In this document: one piece after another, positions 11,586-20,945 of the stretch | Layout of the letters: each line of letters starts with the position of its first letter | Position numbering within the stretch: position 1 is the stretch's first letter | DNA from: Rhizoclosmatium globosum | Taxonomy: Eukaryota > Chytridiomycota > Chytridiomycetes > Chytridiales > Chytriomycetaceae | Direction: 5' to 3' | Assembly: GCA_002104985.1 (NCBI GenBank) | Contig: MCGO01000226.1 | Coordinates: 1-58,469, forward strand | DNA length: 58,469 nt | Program-made: the position numbers and the translations under genes | Notes under the pieces: model-generated | What the model saw: only the letters and a program-made list of their open reading frames with translations | Told to the model about the DNA's origin: nothing | The model's database searches: none

Positions 11586-12240
11586 AAACTAACAAAACAA
11601 TATATCAATTATCCGTAAATATCCTTCTGCACTTTTCGTTTGTTGATTTTTTGGTGGTTGTCCAGTCGAAATGTACTTAAATAGAACGTGATTCGTTCCA
11701 ATGAGCAAAATAGCTTCTAAATGGCATCTAAGCTGGCAAGCGTATTGAATTATCTGGGTTCAATTGAAGCAGTTCAATGCAATAGTTGAGCATCTTAACT
11801 TTCTGTTTAAGAGCAGGAGAAGCCAATTCTCTGATGACAGAGGTGAAGGAGTTTAATGTGCTGTTAATCAATATGGGTGGAGATTGGATCAAAGAGGTTA
11901 TATAATCGTTCATTCAAAATTTGTATGACTTGAATCTGATTGCTTTTTATGCAGACAGGACAGTCTTGAACGGTTTTGATTAGTCACTGTAGGTTTGAAA
12001 TGAGTTTGTACAACAGTGGATTAATGATCAAGTGAAGAAGTGATCTCGATTTGAGAAAGAAGTTGAGAACGTCACTTAATGAAGAGGGTTGCTGCGTCAA
12101 GTATATTATCATTCAGGGAACATAAAAAGAAACGAAATCAATGAAATAGTGTGTTAAAGGCACACATTGTTACTTGCAAGAAATACATTTTGTCAGCTCT
12201 TTTCTTAGATCAGTATTAATGTCCCTCTTTTAATTTTTTT
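11586..12240. other. spacer with a possible minus-strand gene remnant
   Basis: On the minus strand, 12115-11728 contains short open pieces in two frames, one with a CPVC motif, that do not join into a convincing gene. I do not recognise a family. It may be a remnant or non-coding sequence. Confidence 0.3.
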
Positions 12241-12300
12241 GCAGTTCTTCTGATTGAAAGAAATGTAATTATCAAGTTCTGCCTATTGATGTTCTTCCAA
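12241..12300 (+). promoter_or_regulatory. conserved upstream box of the coiled-coil family (copy 3)
   Basis: GCAGTTCTTCTGATTGAAAG, AAGTTCTGCC and GTTCTTCCAA occur in the same order and spacing as the box at 5737-5800. It lies before the ATG at 12368. Confidence 0.4.
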
Positions 12301-12367
12301 GTGTTTGTGAACATTCACAGACTCTTTCTCCAAAAAAGACAACTCGAAGAAAGCATAATAAGGAAAA

Positions 12368-14098
12368 ATGAGTACGATCATAACACCCTCTGTCGCCCCC
12401 CTGACTTCGTCGGAAATAGCCACCAGCCCTTTGTCAAGCAGTAGCTCATCTGAGCCTACAAAAGAGATAATGCTCACGGCTCAAATCTTGCTCGGATTTA
12501 GTGCTAGAGAGAAAGATGAACTTGATTTGGCACCTGGAAATGATTTGATTATTTTTGAGACGTTTAATGGTAAAGGGCCTCCTTCCCCAATTTTCCTGTT
12601 GATTAACCTATTCTGTGACTTAAGATGGTTGGGCTGTAGGTATGCACCCTGCCTCTGGACAGATAGGAGCGTTTCCGTTGGCTTGCGTTGGAAAGCCAGA
12701 GGACGTGACCTTAGATCCCCCAGCGTACAATGAAGCTAAAAGATTCACTTCTTATGAGCTCCCGCTTTATATTTCCAGCGCTGCAGCAAAATACGGTTTG
12801 TGCTAGCTGTTAAAGTGAAAAACCACTTACCTTTGAGAAGCCACTCTTAAAAATTCAATCATGTCCAAATTAAATACCCAAGATATGATCGACGCAAAGG
12901 ACATTGTCATTGAGTCTATGCAGTCTAAAATTACCACATTTGAGGGCTGTTTAGAAATAATTGAGATTGAAATCCTTTCGCCATTACGGACTTGGACAAG
13001 GCAACAAATGTTTGGATTCTCTGCTTAACTGTGATTATTAAAAATGACTGCAGACTTCACAAGAATTAGGTGTTGGGAATTTGAAACGCACATTGCCACA
13101 CTTACACGAAAGCCGGACCCATATTCAGAACGTAATACTAAAGTTCGACTTATGCCACTCAAAATTGATTGAGGAACGGAAGCAGCTTACCGTCGCGCTT
13201 ATGGAAGTACAGGACCATCGTGAGGAACTTAAGGACCTACTTAATACCACCTTCGCAATTGATGGGATTAAGACGGTTTTTGAGTCCGAAGAACATATAT
13301 TTACCAGGAACATGATGAGATGGGAGATTGCGGTACAGTCTCAAAACCAACAGGATAAGGTGAATGCAATTTTATATTTTGGGCTTTACTAACATCACAA
13401 TTAATGTAAAACAGATAGAATTAAAGAGATACTTATTTCGAAAGACAAAGCAACTACTGGTAGCGTCGAATGAACATCTGTACGCTGCGCTAAACGGTTG
13501 GGAAACTGCTTATGAAGCATGTTGCTCAGGAGATTCTTCTAGAATAAAGGATGAGTGGAGAAAGGTCGTTAAGGAAATTGCAAAAGCCATCACATTGATA
13601 TCTAATGCGAAGAAGATTGATATCAGTTTACCTTCGTGGGCAGAGCTTGGGTCACAACATTTCGAGGTTTTGGATCTGTAAGTACAACCTATTCGCGCGC
13701 TGAAAGCCGCAATCTAATTGTGTTATTTAAGAATCTTGGAGAATCATCTGCACGAGTGTGTACATGATCTTTGTAACAGGGCTAAAATTACCCTTTATTT
13801 TGCACGACACTCGCTTAAAACTCGTATTAAGAGATTGTCTAACACTTTGATTAAAGCTGAAACCTTATGTGCAGGAATCGCTTGTGAAAAGTCAATGGAA
13901 ATTAGAAATCTTTATGCTTTCAGGATTACTGTGATGGAACAATGTTGTGTTGGAATGGGAAGTCAAGTCGGTGACGCGGACATTTCGACTTATATTAGAC
14001 TTTATCGTGGACTAGGTTTAAAAAATTATATAAACAAAAGCTATCTATACAATTATTCGGAAACCGTCGTTCGGTCAAATCTCGTTGTTTTGCGTTGA
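12368..14098 (+). pseudogene. SH3 + PPxY/coiled-coil family member 4, frameshifted
   Basis: Exons 12368-12569, 12625-12795, 12841-13009, 13054-13359, 13415-13677 and 13732-14098. The first two give a Ser-rich leader and an SH3 domain (GFSAREKDELDL, GWAVGMHP), followed by PPAY. The exon at 12841-13009 is 169 nt, against 170 nt in all four paralogues. One base is missing near 12978, so the downstream exons are out of frame from that point. The 3' end also shifts: the family stop is in another frame near 14011-14016, and the in-frame stop is at 14098. It was probably functional until recently. Confidence 0.65.
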
Positions 14099-14151
14099 AA
14101 ACAGCCTGAACAACTCTACCTTCTTACTCTCCTCCACTGAAGCATTTCAAA

Positions 14152-14225
14152 AGCCTAATGCGGGGGTCGAACCCGCGACCACCCGCTTAAAAGGCGGGTG
14201 CTCTAAACCACTGAGCTAATCAGGC
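14152..14225 (-). tRNA. tRNA-Lys (anticodon TTT)
   Basis: Minus-strand cloverleaf of 74 nt: acceptor GCCTGAT/ATTAGGC, D arm TAGCTCAGTGG, anticodon stem CCCGC/GCGGG around CTTTTAA (anticodon UUU), and T arm GCGGGTTCGACCCCCGC. It lies between family members 4 and 5 of the coiled-coil array. Confidence 0.93.
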
Positions 14226-14560
14226 GTCGATGACGTTCTTACTGTACATATTCATTAATCCTAATTCTTTCACACAAACTAGACATTTAGAATTTAATAC
14301 GCATCCTTCAGAGGTACCTTAATGTAGAATTTGGCATGATATGGGTTTGACCGCATGAAGAATACGAACACCATATACGGATAAGAAACACGTCTTTCAA
14401 CGCTGACGAATTATTAACTTTTGTCCCTTAGATAAATGATGTTTCTCTGCAATCAATCATCTTCACATCAACACTGGATGGAATATCAAAGAACTAATAG
14501 ACAAAGTCTCAATGCGTCGGGCCGTTTATCTTAAGATCAAAAAATCCTTCATGTTCTTCT
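14226..14560. other. spacer
   Basis: Between tRNA-Lys and the upstream box of family member 5. No gene or repeat recognised. Confidence 0.4.
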
Positions 14561-14640
14561 GAAGTTCTTCCAACATCTTACAATGGTTCAAGAAGACGCT
14601 ATCATTTGATTGTTAAGTTCTGCCTCTCTGTTCTACTAAC
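14561..14640 (+). promoter_or_regulatory. conserved upstream box of the coiled-coil family (copy 4)
   Basis: GAAGTTCTTCCAAC, GGTTCAAGAAGACG, AAGTTCTGCC and GTTCTACTAACTCG recall the other three boxes, with some rearrangement. It lies before the ATG at 14685. Confidence 0.35.
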
Positions 14641-14684
14641 TCGCTTCCCGATTCTCGTTTTTTATAGTAGAAATACTATTTTAA

Positions 14685-15929
14685 ATGTTGTCACATCCTC
14701 CAATGTATGAAAAACCTGTGAACTTGAATATTCAAGTTCTCCCTAAGAGCCTATCTCGCATTTCCACAAAATACGGTCAGTGCCTTCTCTTCTAAAAGAA
14801 GCTAACTTTCAAGTACAGCCTCTCTCAAGAATTTGATTGATTCCAGTATTTATGTTGAAGAAGCCCTTCTCTCAAAACGTGCTGCAATTAAGTCTATGCA
14901 GTCAAAAGTTTGTCAGTTCGAGAGCTGCTTGAAAAACATCGACAATCAAATCGTCGCCATAACCTCAGATTTGAAAAATGCAGAAAATGTAGAGTTTCCA
15001 GCTATACTTGTCAGTCACTGTATTACTTCTAATGATAATTGTAGCTCTCGTTTCTATCAAAACTTGTTTCCCTCGTAACCAAGAAACGTTGCAACGTTTT
15101 CTTTCTACAACTGATGTTATCCCACTTCCAGGACAGTCGTTCCCAAGTTCAAGAATCAATCTTGAATATTGATTTAGAAATTTCAAAACTGGTCGAGGAA
15201 CAAAGACCACTAGCAAAATTTGTCATTAAGCTGAAGGACCAAAGAGGACAGCTCAAGAATTTGCTTGATATGACGTTCACAGTCAATAACCTTGTGTTGG
15301 AAACTGAGGAACATATATTCTGGAGAGATTTGGTTAAAAGAAAGATCGCAGATCAGATACAAAAGCAATTAGTTGAGGCAAGTTGGAATGTCTTTTTGCC
15401 GTACTGTTAACGACAACTAAATTCAAACAGGCGGAAGAAATGAGGAACTCGTTCGAACGTACAAAACAGCTGTTAGTTGCTTCCGATGAGCACCTCCATT
15501 TTGCGTTAAATTATTGGGGACTCGCGTATGAAGGCTGTATAAGGAACGATATTTCTGCCATACAGAAAGAATCAAAGAAAGCTGTTGAGGAAATTTCGAC
15601 ATCTGTCACGTTACTGATAGCTGCAAAGAAGATTGATAAAACCTTACCCAGCTGGATGACTCTTGGATTGGTGCATTTCGAGGTTCTTCATACGTAAGCG
15701 TATGAGTTTCTTCGTCATGGTTTTAGCTGATCGTATTTTTGAAAGAGGGAAACATTTGTACGAGTATGCACTCGACCATTGCGCTGAGTCAGAAGCTACT
15801 ATACATGCTGCACGACGAAATATTCAAGTGCACATTGAGAGATTGTCAGCATTGTTAACCGGAGCTGAAATTTCATGCATCAAAAGATGGTTGCGAGAAG
15901 AGATTTGTATACTTTCAGAATTGTTGTGA
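14685..15929 (+). CDS. PPxY/coiled-coil family member 5 (no SH3, altered C-terminus)
   Basis: Exons 14685-14775, 14819-14988, 15045-15377, 15431-15693 and 15746-15929 give 346 residues. It starts with a PPMY motif. The rest is helical and divergent from the others, but the exon lengths (170, 333, 263 nt) match those of member 1 exactly. The fourth intron starts with GC (GAG, then GCAAGT), a GC-AG intron. Near 15870-15890 a deletion relative to paralogues changes the frame, giving a stop at 15929. The family tail (ARRDLY to LLPDFMLE) continues in another frame to about 15999. Confidence 0.6.
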
Positions 15930-16056
15930 TGGAAAAAGGGTTGGAAAACGGTGGTAAAGTTGAGGTTTCGAATTTATTACCAGATTTTATGTTGGAATAA
16001 TGAAGGATACGGATAGCGATTCTGATTAATACACACAAAATCCATATCCTATTCCA

Positions 16057-16539
16057 TTATGCGTCCACTTCCGATTCTTTGCCCTTTCTTTTCAAAAGGC
16101 TACCCAAACACAGACAGTAAGCGAGTCCGCCTATTCCAAGTATTCCCGCAATCACCATGATGATAGCCACAACTTGAATGGCGCGATCCTTGGATTCGTT
16201 GTTTGTCGAGTAATTGATAGAAGCTGTTGCCGTTGGTTCAGCAGAAGCGGATACTCTATCGTTAATAGTTTGAACCGTTGGGATCGGTGGAACACGAGTG
16301 TTAGAGAGTGTTTGTGCAAGGAAGGGTGGCGGTCGTTTTGGGATTGTGATTATGATTGCAGGCTGAAGATTCGATCTTAGTTTGAAGTTTTTTATGTGTT
16401 ATCATACCAGTGTAGAAGTTAGGATCGCGGCAGGAGCCAATGTCGTTGTTAATTGGATTGCCTGGGTGTTTTCTGTTCTCTGGCCAAGAGCGCAGTGGGA
16501 ACCCAGAAGGAGCAAGGAAAGTATGAAGTATGAGAACAT
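16057..16539 (-). CDS. small secreted-type single-pass membrane protein
   Basis: Two exons (16408-16539 and 16057-16362; 45-nt intron, phase 0) give 145 residues. A clear signal peptide comes first (MFSYFILSLLLLGSHCALG), then a Thr/Pro/Ser-rich, probably O-glycosylated ectodomain. A C-terminal TM segment (about residues 107-130: IQVVAIIMVIAGILGIGGLA) and a short Lys-rich, acidic tail follow. It resembles a small mucin-like surface protein. No family recognised. Confidence 0.65.
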
Positions 16540-16738
16540 TGTATGAGGTCAATGCGGCGCAAGTTCGACGTATCAGTCTCTGGCCTCAGGATTAGATGGT
16601 GGAAATGTGAAGGAAGAACTCAATGAAGACCAGCTTTTTACCAAAGATTAAAAAAGAAACGAATTCATAATAAACCTTTTAAATTATACCTGAAAAAAGA
16701 TGGAGTAATACTTGACCACACTCAAAAACCATCCCAAA

Positions 16739-18208
16739 ATGGACCCAGACAGCAATACACCCATTGACTACCCAACCAAGCGCATCACCGTTGCCTCCAA
16801 TTCAAACCAAAAGACGCGTACAATCCTGATGCTCAAACCCGGAAACGAAGTTGCACAAGTCTTCTCCGTTGCCAAGAACAAACTCCGAATCAAGAAACCG
16901 ATTCGTCTATTCACATCTGGCGGAACTGACGTACTGCCAGGCTTTCCGTACCATACACTGTCCAACGACAGTGTCCTTCTCGTTTCTTCCGGTGAAGACT
17001 TTGTTGGAACTGTGAAACAGGTGGAATCAGTGACTTCACCACCAGCCACTGTTCATCTAATGGCTCAAACTGCATTCGTTGATTCTGACGCACTTTTGCA
17101 ACTGAACAAAACTGCCACTCTACCTGGTGTTTCATTGGCTGTTGGATTCCCTGATTTGTGTCCTGGGCTTCGGTTTCCTGTTGGCGCGGCGTTTGCTGTC
17201 AAAGACCGTATTTATCCTGAGTTGATTGGTGGTGATATTGGATGTGGAATGGCGCTATGGAAAGTGCCGCCTGTGAATAACGTGGATCGAGTTTCTCAGC
17301 GATTGAAAGGCCTTGATCAGCCGTGGAAGGGTGATGTTGCGGCTTTGTTGACTTCATATAACCTGGACCCGTTGCTTCACACCTCAGCTCTTGGGACTAT
17401 TGGAGGTGGAAACCACTTTGCGGAATTGCAAACTGTTCATGAAGTTGTTGATTCAGTGGCATTCAGTAACCTCGGACTTCATGAACATGATACTGTTCTA
17501 TTGGTACACAGTGGATCAAGATCACTTGGGAAAGCTGTCTTAGATAATGTTCTCGCCTCGACTACTTCCGAACGTGTGCAAAACGGCGTGTCGTTGGACG
17601 AAGGCACCATCAACTTTTCGGACCATATCAAATCGCATGATGATGCATGTAATTGGGCTCGCTGTAATCGGGACTTGATTGGATGGAGGTTCTGCGCAAT
17701 GCTTTACGGCCGCGATGAAACTGTGATTGACACTGTGTGGATGGAATCAGTCGCAACCAAGATCATTGATATTCATCACAACAATGTCGAAAAGAAGGTG
17801 ATGGAAGAAGGGAACAAAGATTCATGTGTCTGGTTACATCGGAAAGGTGCAGCACCATCAGATAGAGGGGTCGTTCCGATTCCAGGATCTCGCGGTGCTC
17901 ATACGTACCTAGTTCTGCCACAAGGTTCTCAGGTGCAAAATGCATTCTCGTTGCCACATGGAGCGGGTCGAAGATGGGCGCGAAGTCAAGCGAATTCAAG
18001 AATCTCTGAAAAGTACAAGTCGAATATGGATGCACTCTACAAGACGAGTCTCGGTTCAACTGTTATTTGCGAAGATCGACAGTTGTTGGCTGAAGAGGCG
18101 CCTGAAGCGTACAAAGAAATCGAAGACGTTGTGGAAGATGTCAAGGGAGTTGTTGGAGTTGTTGCAGTTATGAAACCGATTTTAACATACAAGTTTCGAC
18201 GAGAATGA
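16739..18208 (+). CDS. RtcB-type RNA ligase with an N-terminal extension
   Basis: Intronless, 489 residues from the ATG at 16739. RtcB seals 2',3'-cyclic phosphate and 5'-OH RNA ends using GTP and Mn2+. All metal and catalytic positions appear kept: GGDIGCGM (Cys169), GGGNHF (His226), VHSGSR (His257), DIHHNNVEK (His346/347), RKGAAPSDRG, and LPHGAGRRWARS (guanylated His407). The first ~85 residues form an extra small domain of alternating strands. Fungal tRNA splicing normally uses Trl1-type ligases, so a bacterial-style RtcB here may have been acquired. It is probably an RNA-repair enzyme; the substrate is unknown. Confidence 0.85.
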   Translation: MDPDSNTPIDYPTKRITVASNSNQKTRTILMLKPGNEVAQVFSVAKNKLRIKKPIRLFTSGGTDVLPGFPYHTLSNDSVLLVSSGEDFVGTVKQVESVTSPPATVHLMAQTAFVDSDALLQLNKTATLPGVSLAVGFPDLCPGLRFPVGAAFAVKDRIYPELIGGDIGCGMALWKVPPVNNVDRVSQRLKGLDQPWKGDVAALLTSYNLDPLLHTSALGTIGGGNHFAELQTVHEVVDSVAFSNLGLHEHDTVLLVHSGSRSLGKAVLDNVLASTTSERVQNGVSLDEGTINFSDHIKSHDDACNWARCNRDLIGWRFCAMLYGRDETVIDTVWMESVATKIIDIHHNNVEKKVMEEGNKDSCVWLHRKGAAPSDRGVVPIPGSRGAHTYLVLPQGSQVQNAFSLPHGAGRRWARSQANSRISEKYKSNMDALYKTSLGSTVICEDRQLLAEEAPEAYKEIEDVVEDVKGVVGVVAVMKPILTYKFRRE

Positions 18209-18253
18209 TTAATACAGCATGTTTAATAAATACACATCTTAAAAAACAATTGC

Positions 18254-19951
18254 TTAAAACTGGAGTTCTGCAACAACTTGACTCCACTCGCAACACAAGT
18301 ATTGGAAAGATGCAGAACGATTATTTAAATTTAAACCACTAGATATAAGCATTTGAGCCACTTTATCAACAACAGCAAGGACATCTTGAGACAAGTTAGT
18401 ACGTATGTTGATGTTGCTGCGACATTCTTCAAATTTGACTATTGCTGTCACAGGATCCAACTCAGCAACTACTTCAAAGTTGTATTGGTCAAGAAGTAAC
18501 TGAGCTGCGTAAAGTCGATTCTCTGCAAAAGCTTCAACAATGAGTCCGTAATTTTTAGCTCTTGGAATCACTGAGGGACTTTGCAAGATAATTTTTGCTG
18601 AATCCGTGAAGTCTTTTCTGATTGCGAGAATCAATGCAGAACTATCCCCACCAACTAATGGATCAACGCGAGAATCAGTAAGGAGAGCTCGAACAACGTT
18701 TCGAAGTCCCAGAAATGCAGCTTGACGAATAGTCCAGTTATCCAAAGCCGCAGGATCAGCGCGTCCATCCGCAAGCAAGAACAGAATCGCTTCTGCACTG
18801 TTGGCGGTGACCATGTTACGAAGAACAATGGAGTCTTCAGCCGTAGGGTCGACACGAGGATCATTGAGAAGCATTTCAAGCAACGCGATTTGATCTTCAC
18901 CCATGTATGTACAAGACTTTAATGCGCAACGGATAGTGGATTGGTCAAAATCGGCAGGATTGACACGTGAATCTTCCATTAGAGTGTAAAAGGCATCGAT
19001 GTTGCCATGTGCTGCAGCTATAGGGAGAGCAACTTTTGGATCCACGCGAGGGTCACTTAGCAAACACTCAATTTCTTCGAAAAGGTTTTTTTTAGCCGCT
19101 ACACGTATCGCTTCGTTGTTTTGAGCGGCTGGATCCGCTCTTCCATCATCGAGTAATGTTTGAAGCACATCACAACCATGTGTCACTGCAATTGATATGA
19201 TTCTGTCCACACAATTTGGGTTGACACGTTCATCTTCAAGCAGAATAGTCATCAATTTGGCGTCCGAGCTTTCACATGCTTTGAGCAGGGCTCGACAATT
19301 ATCAGCTGAAGGGTCAACGTGAGGATTTTCGAGCAAAAAATTCAATAAATCAGGACTGCCAGATGTGCATGCGTGATACAAAGCTTCTTGGTAGTCCACA
19401 GTGTTCTCCAATCTTTCCATGAGTAACTTAACAGCAGCTGTCTCTCCTTTAATACAGCTCCAATACAATGCACGATTATTTTGACTCGCTGGATTGAAGC
19501 CTTTCTCCTTCAGAAGGATCTCAATAGCCCTTTCCGGGTTTTGAAGTCTCCATGACCTGATGGGAGGGAGTTGATGACTCAAATGAAGCAGGGGTGTAAT
19601 ACTGCAATCAGCCAATTGCAAGATAATACCATATATAGCAGTTCGATACGTAAACGGAAGCGCATTCCAAATTGGTGGTACTTTCGAGGTTGGATAACTT
19701 GGCTGAATATTGGAGGAAACCAAGAAATCCCAGATACATTCATATTCTCTTCGCTTCACTTCAGTTTGAAAGTGTTTACGCGCAAAGTCAATGGTATAGA
19801 ATAGCGTTGGGGCGAATAAGGTCTTTGAGGAGAGTCCGACTTCATGGAGCTTTTCGTCCAGTGGAAGATATAGGAGGATATCTTGAATGGTTTCAGTCGC
19901 GAGGTGATATATGGACTTTCCCTCGATGGGGGGTGTTGGGGAGCGAAGCAT
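18254..19951 (-). CDS. F-box-like and ankyrin-repeat protein
   Basis: Single exon, 565 residues. The N-terminus (TETIQDILLYLPLDEKL) looks like a degenerate F-box. The rest is about ten ankyrin-like repeats of ~35 residues whose loops carry a repeated D-x-R-V/A-D/N-P motif (DPRVDP, DGRADP, DERVNP). This architecture is expanded in many chytrids and suggests a substrate adaptor of an SCF-type ubiquitin ligase, though partners cannot be inferred. It ends 46 bp from the converging RtcB gene. Confidence 0.75.
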   Translation of the reverse strand: MLRSPTPPIEGKSIYHLATETIQDILLYLPLDEKLHEVGLSSKTLFAPTLFYTIDFARKHFQTEVKRREYECIWDFLVSSNIQPSYPTSKVPPIWNALPFTYRTAIYGIILQLADCSITPLLHLSHQLPPIRSWRLQNPERAIEILLKEKGFNPASQNNRALYWSCIKGETAAVKLLMERLENTVDYQEALYHACTSGSPDLLNFLLENPHVDPSADNCRALLKACESSDAKLMTILLEDERVNPNCVDRIISIAVTHGCDVLQTLLDDGRADPAAQNNEAIRVAAKKNLFEEIECLLSDPRVDPKVALPIAAAHGNIDAFYTLMEDSRVNPADFDQSTIRCALKSCTYMGEDQIALLEMLLNDPRVDPTAEDSIVLRNMVTANSAEAILFLLADGRADPAALDNWTIRQAAFLGLRNVVRALLTDSRVDPLVGGDSSALILAIRKDFTDSAKIILQSPSVIPRAKNYGLIVEAFAENRLYAAQLLLDQYNFEVVAELDPVTAIVKFEECRSNINIRTNLSQDVLAVVDKVAQMLISSGLNLNNRSASFQYLCCEWSQVVAELQF

Positions 19952-20050
19952 TCCCGGTGGTTCTGGAGTTTCAAAGCAGTTGGAATAAGAAGTTAGCTCA
20001 GCATCCAGTAACGAGAAAAGAGCAAATTAACTACATTTACACAATTTGCT

Positions 20051-20711
20051 TTATTGTTTTCGAAACAAACGCGGAGCAAACTGTTGTCCCCCGTACATCT
20101 GAATGTTAAACCGTTTATGATTCCGAACCCAAGTTCTATACGCTTGCACACTATTGATTTTTTCTCCATGCCAATCAGGCGCCGCTTCACTACGATATTG
20201 GAGCTGATTATTCCAATCATTTGGCCGGATCTTGTGAATTCGAGTGTGTAGCTCCTTTTCCATATGATCCAGAGTCATGCGAAGATTCCTTTTGGAAGAA
20301 GTCATCAGAGTATGTCGAGATTGAGAAGAAAGAATGGGTTTTTTACCTTGGAGTTGCTTGACGCCATAATCTTGCACCCACAGTTACTCCCGCCAGGTAT
20401 CCAAGTGGAGCAGTAACAAGTAACATAAGAAACGCTTGAAAGTACAGCATTTCTCGCCAAGTCTTTCTCACGAGTTCGTCTTCCTCGTACTCTCGAATGA
20501 AAGTGAAATAGGATGCAAGACCTAAGGTTGCAATGGATGCGCCTATTAATCCTGTTTTTTGTTCGTAGGATCGGTATTGCGCTCGGTGGGAAAAGTATTG
20601 TGTCCATGAGAGTTGGTGGTTTGTTGTGGTGGATGAGAAGAGTCTGGTTCTTGTGTTTAGAAGCACTTGGCGGAAGTGAATTTGAAGAGGTACACGGATT
20701 AATTGAGACAT
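20051..20711 (-). CDS. PAM17: Pam17-like mitochondrial import motor subunit (copy 1)
   Basis: Two exons (20347-20711 and 20288-20051) give 200 residues. The Arg-rich, acid-free N-terminus fits a mitochondrial presequence. It then shows the Pam17 pattern: LSWTQYFSHR, two TM helices linked by an EYEEDE loop, GARLWRQ, then a matrix helix and PDWHGEKINSVQAYRTWVR, which matches the Pam17 C-terminal signature. Pam17 belongs to the presequence-translocase motor at TIM23. A second, more typical copy lies at 22182-22981. This copy is divergent and may be specialised. Confidence 0.8.
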
Positions 20712-20945
20712 TCTGCTTCTTTGGATGGTTTGTTGGATGAGATGGAATTGTTTTTGGAGGATGGTTTGGAGTTTATATCAGCTTTTGTTTTGTGGCTGTG
20801 CGAGGGAGGCTGAGTGGTGGCATAAATGCCCACGTAGATGAGTATTTCGTGTGGTATTTCTATCATACGTGTTTTAAGTGCGACAAGAATTAACCCTAGT
20901 TATTTATTGGTTATTTATTAGGAAGGAGAAAGAGAGTTTAAAAAA

